A stretch of 15,745 nucleotides of DNA, taken from contig JACQZL010000336.1 of the NCBI GenBank assembly GCA_016213865.1, positions 1 through 15,745 of the forward strand. The letters are read 5' to 3'. This DNA comes from Candidatus Rifleibacteriota bacterium. GTDB lineage: Bacteria > UBP17 > UBA6191 > JACPRK01. A model generated the notes under the pieces. It had not been told where the DNA came from and searched no databases. It was given only the letters and a program-made list of their open reading frames with translations. The position numbers were made by a program, and so were the translations under genes. Positions 11,201 through 15,745 of the stretch are shown here, piece by piece; the first letter of the stretch is position 1; every line of letters begins with the position of its first letter.

Positions 11201-12509
11201 GCGCGCCCGAGGTCAGGTCGGGTTGACCCAAGACCAGCTCGGGAACCTGTCTGTTCACCGTCGGAAAGCTGCTCCAGACCAACACGCGGTTGTTCCCGCC
11301 GTCGCTGACAAAGAGCCGCGTTCCGTCGGAGGTAGCGGCACAGGGACTGGACAAAGCGAGACCAGTCAACCCCCCGTTGTTGGGAGAGGTCGAGCCGAAG
11401 TCAGGCTGACCCAGGACCAGAGCAGCAGACTGTTGCGTTTGCGTGATAGGCTCCGTCCACACGAGCACCCGATGGTTGCCGGTGTCTGCCACGAGGAGCC
11501 TGGTTCCGTCGGTCGAGACTCCTTTCGGGGCCGAAAGGCTCGCCGCGCTGATTCCCCCGAAATTCGGTTCGCCCGAGTCGAGACTGGCCTGCCCCAGAAC
11601 CAGGTTCGCCGGCTGCCCCGTGACCGTGATCGGTTGCGTCCAGACCAGAACTCGGTTGTTGTCGGGGTCTGCCACGAAGAGTCGAGCGCCGTCCGAGGCA
11701 AGACCTAGCGGGCGACCCATTTTGGACGCGGCCACTCCTCCTGAATTCGTCGTGAAGCTGTCCTGACCCAGGACCAGATCGGCCGGCTGGCCATTGCCAG
11801 TCGGGAAGCTGCTCCAGACAAGGACGCGGTTGCTGTCGGCGTCCGCCACAAAGAACCTCGTGCCGTCGCTCGCCATACTCTGTGGGTGGTTCAGACTCGT
11901 GGCCTTCGTTGAACCCTTGAAATCGGCCGATGCAAAACCTGGCTGGCCCAGGACGAGGTCCGGCGCCGCGTGATTGACGCTCGGCAGATGTCTCCACCAC
12001 AGCACCCGGTGGTTGTTGGTGTCAGCAATTGCCAGCCGAGTGCCGTCGGTCCACACCGACTTCGGGGAGTTCTCTCCAACTCGGTACTTCTCCAGACTGA
12101 ACGCGTCTTTCTGCCCCAGCACGATCGTCGCCCCCGGTGTCACCGACCAGGCCGTCGTCGCCGTCAGCGTCGCCTGCTGGCTCGTGTCCAGGTCGGTCAC
12201 GTTGACCGTGGCGGTGAGGGTGAACGGCTCGAACACCTTCGCGGTCGACCGGGGCCGAACCAGGAAGACGAACGTCTGGGTTATACTGGCCGGAACGGTG
12301 ACCGGCAGCGTTGGCGCAGTCGTGTCGTACTGCGAATCGGCTGCGGTCGTGGCCGTCGCGAAGGCCAGGCCGGCGAAATCCACGCGCACCGCGGTCGTGG
12401 GACTCGTGTTCGTGACCGTGACGGTCACCGGGGTCGGTTCGACGGGCCCCAGCGACGGCTCCTGGCGCCGGGCGACGTCGTTCGCGGTGAGGCCGGCGGT
12501 CCAGTCGGC
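9856..12509 (-). repeat. Supermodule 1: beta-sandwich + 11-blade propeller + 1 Ig-like domain
   Basis: Reading N to C (high to low coordinates), the 'ARRQEP' sandwich spans about 12125-12509 and ends in WSVTPGATIVLGQ. The propeller spans about 10178-12123 and the Ig-like domain (LVITATFSAAL ... ARDAAGNENHA ... ATFTVD) about 9856-10177. I count 11 blades, the first a special cap (SLEKYRVGENSPKSVWTDGT) and the last a special closing blade (GVAGQSSL ... GGILWVADTDNDRVVGYKL). At about 649 residues the propeller is almost exactly one blade shorter than the other three. The frameshift falls in blade 6. Confidence 0.8.
11198..11207 (-). other. +1 frameshift in a GC-alternating run (blade 6 of module 1)
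   Basis: Codons read in register down to 11202 give LVLGQPDLTSGA. From 11200 a different register gives GEVSAWSLRSPWGVATDGT, which is the normal middle of a blade. One extra base (or two missing) in the CGCCGCGCGCC run explains the change. No other shift is needed between here and position 1, because blade motifs keep the same codon phase throughout. It could be a real mutation or a sequencing error; the reads would tell. Confidence 0.85.
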
Positions 12510-12701
12510 CGCGCTCACCGGCGAAAGACCCGAAAGGAAGGCCGCCGCCAGCACGAGGGCCACGATGAAGCCCCGCCACCGCTGCCGGTCCGGCCGGAAT
12601 CGGAGACCATGGTCCCGTCCGGACGCCCCAGACGGCATGGCCCAAAAATCCGGCGCCGCTCGGCGGGTGTGACTCTCGAGTTTCCGGATCAGAACCGCCA
12701 T
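11202..12701 (-). CDS. Giant secreted repeat protein, N-terminal part with signal peptide, up to the frameshift
   Basis: These 500 codons are the authentic N-terminus of the giant protein. The start is ATG 12701, chosen for the GGGAGGAG Shine-Dalgarno five bases upstream; an in-frame ATG further upstream (12902) adds only low-complexity Arg/Gly sequence. Residues 1-44 are a long basic N-region, followed by a hydrophobic core (FIVALVLAAAFLSGL) and a likely signal peptidase I cut after VSA at residue 64. Residues 65 to about 190 form a beta-sandwich domain beginning ARRQEPSLGPVEPTPVTVTV, then come blades 1-5 and the start of blade 6 of propeller 1. The frame then leaves the repeat pattern at about 11201 and would end at a stop at 10284 after some 300 nonsense residues. 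An internal Met at residue 22 is a weaker start. Confidence 0.82.
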
Positions 12702-12799
12702 GGGAGCTCCTCCCGTATCGGACCTGGATCCGCGCCGCTCCAGGCCGCCCTGCGTCCTCGCAGAGGACTGCCTGCCCCGCACTCCCGGCGCTGGGCAGG
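12702..12799 (-). promoter_or_regulatory. Hairpin-rich 5' leader of the giant gene
   Basis: Four consecutive perfect short inverted repeats fill the presumed leader. They are CCTGCCC/GGGCAGG (12793-12799 with 12771-12777), GTCCTC-TGC-GAGGAC (12754-12768), CCTGGA/TCCAGG (12739-12744 with 12723-12728) and GGGAG-GAG-CTCCC (12702-12714), which contains the ribosome site. I do not recognise a known riboswitch. In DNA this GC-rich some stems arise by chance, so a regulatory role is inference only. Confidence 0.3.
12707..12714 (-). promoter_or_regulatory. Shine-Dalgarno of the giant gene, inside a small hairpin
   Basis: On the minus strand GGGAGGAG lies five bases before ATG 12701 and decides the start. 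The five spacer bases CTCCC are perfectly complementary to the GGGAG at the start of the ribosome site (stem 12710-12714 with 12702-12706, loop of three). The site could therefore fold on itself directly against the start codon. Confidence 0.75.
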
Positions 12800-12807
12800 T
12801 CGGAGCA

Positions 12808-12816
12808 AGTATAGCA
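12808..12816 (-). promoter_or_regulatory. Candidate extended -10 promoter element for the giant gene
   Basis: The minus strand reads TTTGCTATACTTG here. TGCTATACT matches an extended -10 (TGnTATAAT) with one mismatch in the hexamer. It sits in a short AT-richer island within very GC-rich DNA. No convincing -35 hexamer lies 16-18 bases upstream, which is acceptable for an extended -10. Transcription would start near 12801, giving a leader of about 100 bases. Confidence 0.35.
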
Positions 12817-12836
12817 AACGGGAGGCCGCTCGCACG

Positions 12837-12862
12837 GCCGCGGGCGCCGTCTTCCCCGCGGC
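12837..12862. repeat. 8-bp perfect inverted repeat upstream of the candidate promoter
   Basis: GCCGCGGG and CCCGCGGC flank a ten-base spacer. The repeat lies next to the -35 position of the candidate minus-strand promoter and about 200 bases upstream of the plus-strand gene, so it could be an operator for either. It could equally be a chance GC palindrome. Confidence 0.3.
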
Positions 12863-13048
12863 ACCGATTACTCTGGGCAGCACTCTCCGCACAGTCTGTC
12901 ACCTGGAGGATGTGACGGTGGCGGGTGCCCGAATCCCCTAACCGCGGGTGGCGCGTGCTACTCTAGCTCTGCTGGTCACCGGGTTTTCCGGGACGATGGG
13001 AGCTCGGGGTTCATCCGGGGCCGTGACAGCCCGGGTCGCCAACAAGCT

Positions 13049-13055
13049 AGAAAGG
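13049..13055 (+). promoter_or_regulatory. Ribosome binding site supporting GTG 13064
   Basis: AGAAAGG lies eight bases before GTG 13064. Two earlier in-frame GTG codons at 13055 and 13058 overlap or abut it and are therefore too close. The choice adds or removes only three residues (VLV) at the N-terminus of the signal peptide. Confidence 0.55.
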
Positions 13056-13063
13056 TGGTGCTC

Positions 13064-14386
13064 GTGAACCAGACGTTGTCGCTCCGGGTCTCACGTGTCC
13101 TGCTGGTGCTCTGCCTGGCGTCCTCTGGCGCGCTGCGCGCCGACCCCGTCCGGCTAGGTCGCGGAGTGAACCTCGTGGCGGTTCCAGGAGCACCCGCCGG
13201 CTGCTCGGCACGGTCGTTGGCTGACGTGCTGGACGCCTCGTTGGTCGTTCGCTCGGTCTCGGAGGCAGGCCAGGTCAACAGGTTCGAAGCCTATCTGCCC
13301 GGCCTCGGCTCCAGCAACGGCTTCCCCGTGACCAGCCACGCCGGCTACGTGGTCCTACTCCCACGGGCCGTCCTGTTCGACCCGGTGGCCGTAACGGTCA
13401 CCTCCGCCAACCTCGCGCCGCTCGCGAGCGCCGGCGACGACCAGACCGGGGCCATCGGCATTTCCGTGACCTTGTCGGCTTCGTCCAGTCGAGATCCGGA
13501 CGGCTCGCCGCAAGCCCTGAGTTACTCGTGGCACTGGACCGGAGGGACCGGTCCGCAAATCGTCCTGTCCAACCCCGGCAACGTCACCGTCACCTTCACA
13601 CCCCCGGCGGAAGGTACCTACACGTTCACCGTCGAGGTCCACGACGGCGAAGCCTCCGCCCAGGACGTCACGACCGTCACCGTCCCGGCTGTGGACGGCT
13701 TCAAGAACGCGGCAAACTGGGAAGCCTTCGATGCCGGGAACGTGGGCACCGGAGGCACCTTCCCCAGCAAGGGCTACTACGGTGCGGTCGCTGACGGACG
13801 CTACGTAAACTACGTCCCGTACGCCAACAACTCACCGGGGGACACGCTTCGCCATGCTCGGGTCCTGCGCTACGATACGCAGGGGCTCTACACCTCGGGG
13901 ACGAGCTGGGACGCCTACGACGCGGCCGCCACCGCCCCCATCCCCGCGTCTGCGGTCAACCTGGGCTACGACGGGGCCGTGTGGGACGGCTCGCGTCACG
14001 TCTACTTCGTCCCGTATGGCGACCAGAACGGGGCGAACGCCTTCGCTCTGCGCTACGACACGCAGAACGACGCTTCCTTCGCGAGCACCGCCAACTGGGC
14101 AGCCTACAACGTGATGAACACGAGCGGGCTCACGCAGAGGGGTTACTACGGCGGCGCCTACGACGGGCGCTACGTGTATTACGCACCCTTCGCCGCCGGG
14201 AGCGAGACCACGTTCCACGGCCAGGTGCTGCGTCACGACACGACCCTGGCCTTCACGCAGACAGCGAGCTGGACTGTCTTCAACGCGGGGGTCACCGGCG
14301 ACCTGGCAACCGTCGGCTACAAGGGCGCGGTCTTCGACGGACGATACGTGTACTTCGTACCCTTCAGGGACACACCTTCCACGTAG
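13064..14386 (+). CDS. Secreted PKD-domain / six-repeat propeller protein, truncated at an in-frame TAG
   Basis: With the GTG start this gives 440 residues. Residues 1-26 are a signal peptide (RVLLVLCLASSGALRA, cut before DPV); Cys17 lacks a proper lipobox. Residues 28-102 (LGRGVNLVAVPG ... GFPVTSHAGYVVLLP) resemble the small GWNL-type N-terminal domain of secreted proteins. Residues 117-208 are a PKD domain (ASAGDDQTG, SSRDPDGSP, YSWHW, TYTFTVEVHDG). From residue 213 run repeats of about 60 residues with GYYGAVxDGRYVYFVPY, VLRYDT and SWxAYDA. Three are complete, and the fourth is cut by TAG at codon 441, after FVPFRDTPST. Blades 4-6 follow in frame to 14776, so the intended protein is about 569 residues. 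It is transcribed divergently from the giant gene. Function unknown; an exported binding or structural role is inferred. Confidence 0.8.
   Translation: MNQTLSLRVSRVLLVLCLASSGALRADPVRLGRGVNLVAVPGAPAGCSARSLADVLDASLVVRSVSEAGQVNRFEAYLPGLGSSNGFPVTSHAGYVVLLPRAVLFDPVAVTVTSANLAPLASAGDDQTGAIGISVTLSASSSRDPDGSPQALSYSWHWTGGTGPQIVLSNPGNVTVTFTPPAEGTYTFTVEVHDGEASAQDVTTVTVPAVDGFKNAANWEAFDAGNVGTGGTFPSKGYYGAVADGRYVNYVPYANNSPGDTLRHARVLRYDTQGLYTSGTSWDAYDAAATAPIPASAVNLGYDGAVWDGSRHVYFVPYGDQNGANAFALRYDTQNDASFASTANWAAYNVMNTSGLTQRGYYGGAYDGRYVYYAPFAAGSETTFHGQVLRHDTTLAFTQTASWTVFNAGVTGDLATVGYKGAVFDGRYVYFVPFRDTPST
14384..14386 (+). other. In-frame TAG replacing an aromatic residue in blade 4
   Basis: Aligned to its own repeats, the stop takes the place of Phe in blade 3 (TTFHGQVLRHDT) and Tyr in blade 5 (LSYHANVLRYDT). 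Blade 4 reads ST-stop-HTRVLRYDT. A single change of TAC or TAT to TAG is enough to explain it. Confidence 0.85.
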
Positions 14387-14776
14387 CACACGCGCGTCCT
14401 GCGGTACGACACCCTCGCGAGCTTCACGGCCCCGGAGAGCTGGAGCGCCTACGATGCCGCCGGCACGGACGGCCTGAATACGGTCGGGTATGTCGGAGCC
14501 GTCTTCGACAGCAGGTACGTCTACTTCATCCCGTATCAGCAGGGCCTGAGCTACCACGCCAACGTCCTGCGCTATGACACACGCGGCGATTTTGCCGCGA
14601 CCTCGAGCTGGACGGCGTACAACGCGGGGGCGGTGGCCGGCATGAACACCAAGGGCTACAAGTACGCGACGTACGTCGACCCTTACGTCTACTTCGTGCC
14701 CTACAACAACTTCACCGGCACGGGGAGCATGGAGAGCTGCTACCATGCCATAGCCCTCCGGTACAGGGTGCGATGA
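14387..14776 (+). pseudogene. In-frame 3' remainder (blades 4-6) of the six-repeat propeller protein
   Basis: Directly after the TAG the same frame continues HTRVLRYDTLASFTAPES, then two more repeats (WSAYDAAGTDGLNTVGYVG, then WTAYNAGAVAGMNTKGYK) and ends LRYRVR at TGA 14774-14776. Repeat motifs are fully preserved, with GAVFDSRYVYFIPY and NVLRYDT intact, so this stretch was recently under selection as coding sequence. It has no start codon or ribosome site of its own next to the TAG. It is either the disabled 3' end of the gene, or it is translated by readthrough, or the TAG is an error in the sequence. Confidence 0.75.
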
Positions 14777-14905
14777 GGGCCTGGGTTCGATGACGGAGGA
14801 CAGGAAGCCGCCCGGTTTGTATGCAAGGTGTCCTTCCAGCAAGTCCAGATTCATGGACATCAGTCCTTGACGGAAGGTCACCTTCCCGGTCAGACTCCGG
14901 TCGAA
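14777..14905. other. Intergenic gap between the propeller gene and the ATPase
   Basis: These 129 bases have no clear gene or terminator. On the plus strand an ATG at 14790 opens a 26-codon frame (MTEDRKPPGLYARCPSSKSR...) ending at a TGA at about 14868, with no strong ribosome site. The minus strand reads smoothly through the same bases as FRQGLMSMNLDLLEGHLA and KPGGFLSSVIE, which looks more protein-like than the usual antisense sequence here. It may be the remnant of a gene or mobile element. The ATPase may also begin upstream at GTG 14828 or TTG 14867. Confidence 0.3.
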
Positions 14906-15745
14906 ATGCTGCTGCACCCGATACTCCTCGAGCTCCTCAACGCCTCGGTCGCGCCCCAGCCGCACCGGCTCATCACCCGGCGCGACGCACGGTTGCCGGC
15001 TGTGCCAGGCAAGGTGCAGGCAGTCATCGGGATGCGACGGGCTGGCAAGACGACGTTTCTGCGCCAGTTGCTGGCCGAACGACGGGAGCAACAGTCGCCC
15101 GAACGCGCGCTGTTCGTGAGCTTCGACGACGACAGGCTCGCGGACCTGGCGTCCGAGCAACTCAGTCTTCTCTTGGAGGAGTTCTACCGGCGTTACCCGG
15201 AGTTGCGGGGACGGGAAACCGTAGCCTGGTTCCTGGATGAGATCCAGCTCGTGGTCGGCTGGGAGCGCTTCGTGCGACGGGTGATGGACACGGAGCTCGT
15301 CGAGGTGGTGGTGTCGGGCTCCTCGGCCAGGATGTTGAGCCGCGAGGTCCACTCCTCGCTGCGCGGCCGCGGCCTGGAGACCGTCATCCGGCCGTTCAGC
15401 TTCCGGGAGTTCCTGCGCCATCGTGGTCAGGAGCCGGAAAGGGAGCCCGCATACTGGACCAGTGCCCAGCGTTCGCTGGTCGAGAAGGCGTTTCGCGAGT
15501 ACCTGCGCTGCGGAGGATTTCCGGAGGCCCAAGGTCTTGCTCCGGCACTCCGCGTGGAGCTGCTGCAGGGGTATGTGGACACCGTGGTCTTTCGCGACGT
15601 GGTGGAACGATATGGGATCACTCAGGTGGCGGCACTGCGCTGGCTGGTGCGTCAATGCCTGCGCAATCCGGCCGCGGCCTTCAGCGTGCACCGCTTTCAC
15701 CAGGACCTGAAGGCCCAGGGACTTGGCGTGGCGAAGGACACCGTG
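14906..15745 (+). CDS. AAA_14 / DUF4143-type ATPase (3' end beyond window)
   Basis: 280 residues are visible. The Walker A motif is GMRRAGKTT (residues 42-50), Walker B is WFLDEIQ (108-114), and a sensor-like VVVSGSSARMLSRE lies at 134-147. These are followed by LRGRGLETVIRPFSFREFL (152-170). From about 199, YLRCGGFPEA and YVDTVVFRDVVERYGI are the hallmark start of the DUF4143 C-terminal region. Family members are about 380-450 residues, so roughly a third is missing to the right. They are cytoplasmic P-loop ATPases of poorly known role, often found singly and patchily distributed, with DUF4143 a winged-helix-like DNA-binding candidate. The start ATG 14906 puts a typical short leader (LLHPILLELLN) before the nucleotide site. 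There is no clear Shine-Dalgarno, and upstream GTG 14828 is an alternative. Confidence 0.88.
   Translation, partial: MLLHPILLELLNASVAPQPHRLITRRDARLPAVPGKVQAVIGMRRAGKTTFLRQLLAERREQQSPERALFVSFDDDRLADLASEQLSLLLEEFYRRYPELRGRETVAWFLDEIQLVVGWERFVRRVMDTELVEVVVSGSSARMLSREVHSSLRGRGLETVIRPFSFREFLRHRGQEPEREPAYWTSAQRSLVEKAFREYLRCGGFPEAQGLAPALRVELLQGYVDTVVFRDVVERYGITQVAALRWLVRQCLRNPAAAFSVHRFHQDLKAQGLGVAKDTV

Larger units (their letters stand above)
12702..13063. other. Divergent intergenic region (362 bases)
   Basis: This gap separates the start codons of two divergent genes for secreted propeller proteins. It holds the leader, the candidate promoter and the inverted repeat listed separately. The side facing the plus-strand gene shows only a weak TGCTACTCT (about 12957-12965) that could be a -10. 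A 10-bp direct repeat ATGGGAGCTC occurs at 12700-12709 and 12996-13005. I find no convincing gene, tRNA or terminator here; frames reading across it are Arg/Gly-rich antisense or upstream extensions. Confidence 0.6.

Noticed and set aside
10284..11201. Continuation of the giant gene's first frame down to a stop at 10284
   Set aside because: After about 11201 it loses all blade motifs, while the adjacent frame carries them. It is out-of-frame sequence, not a real C-terminus.
11198..11207. Programmed ribosomal frameshift
   Set aside because: No slippery heptamer or clear downstream element is visible, and structural repeat proteins of this kind are not known to use one. A mutation or sequence error is simpler.
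1..12701. A CRISPR array or DNA satellite, because of the regular spacing of about 177-180 bases
   Set aside because: The period is a whole number of codons, the similarity is at protein level with synonymous variation, and the frame is open throughout: these are protein repeats.
12702..12902. Start of the giant gene at ATG 12902
   Set aside because: The extra 67 residues are Arg/Gly/Ser-rich without domain character and would place the signal peptide far inside; ATG 12701 has a strong Shine-Dalgarno.
13064..13150. Lipoprotein signal at Cys17 of the second secreted protein
   Set aside because: The residues before the cysteine (LVL) do not fit a lipobox, which needs Gly, Ala or Ser at -1; an ordinary signal peptidase I site at ALRA fits better.
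13832..15700. A 622-codon minus-strand open frame
   Set aside because: It crosses two well-supported plus-strand genes and the gap between them and has no recognisable domain; it arises from GC-rich wobble positions.

Overview
The window is high-GC DNA (the GC-rich wobble bias also creates long spurious antisense frames) from what looks like an uncultured or environmental bacterium with a large secretome. The long signal peptides and the secreted repeat families recall Myxococcota/Desulfobacterota, Planctomycetota or Acidobacteriota, but nothing here fixes the taxon.

Layout. (1) Positions 1-12701, minus strand: one enormous gene for a secreted repeat protein. It starts at ATG 12701 behind a strong Shine-Dalgarno, carries a signal peptide, and is still open at the left edge (about 4,230 residues visible). 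It is built from four copies of a supermodule of about 0.9-1.2 thousand residues. Each has an 'ARRQEP' beta-sandwich domain, a propeller of NHL-like blades (VLGQPDF...DGTRLFVAD..NNRVLVW, about 59 residues each; 11, 12, 12 and 12 blades) and one or more bacterial Ig-like domains (1, 1, 2 and at least 4). A single +1 frameshift at about 11201, inside blade 6 of module 1, breaks the reading frame. (2) Positions 12702-13063: divergent intergenic region with a candidate extended -10 and an unusually hairpin-rich leader for the giant gene. (3) Positions 13064-14776, plus strand: a second secreted protein with a signal peptide, a GWNL-like N-terminal domain, a PKD domain and six repeats of a different propeller family. 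An in-frame TAG at 14384 stops it inside blade 4, while the same frame continues with blades 4-6 to a TGA at 14774. (4) Positions 14906-15745, plus strand: the first 280 residues of an AAA_14/DUF4143-type ATPase that runs off the right edge.

The two divergent secreted propeller proteins probably act at or outside the cell surface, perhaps in adhesion or ligand binding; this is inference from fold and export signal only. The ATPase looks unrelated in function. Each surface gene carries exactly one lesion relative to its own internal repeats. This could mean decay, sequencing or assembly error in repeats, or variation of surface proteins. The most unusual points are the four-fold supermodule architecture with regular 12-blade arrays, the structured leader, and the stop codon that replaces an aromatic residue in blade 4.
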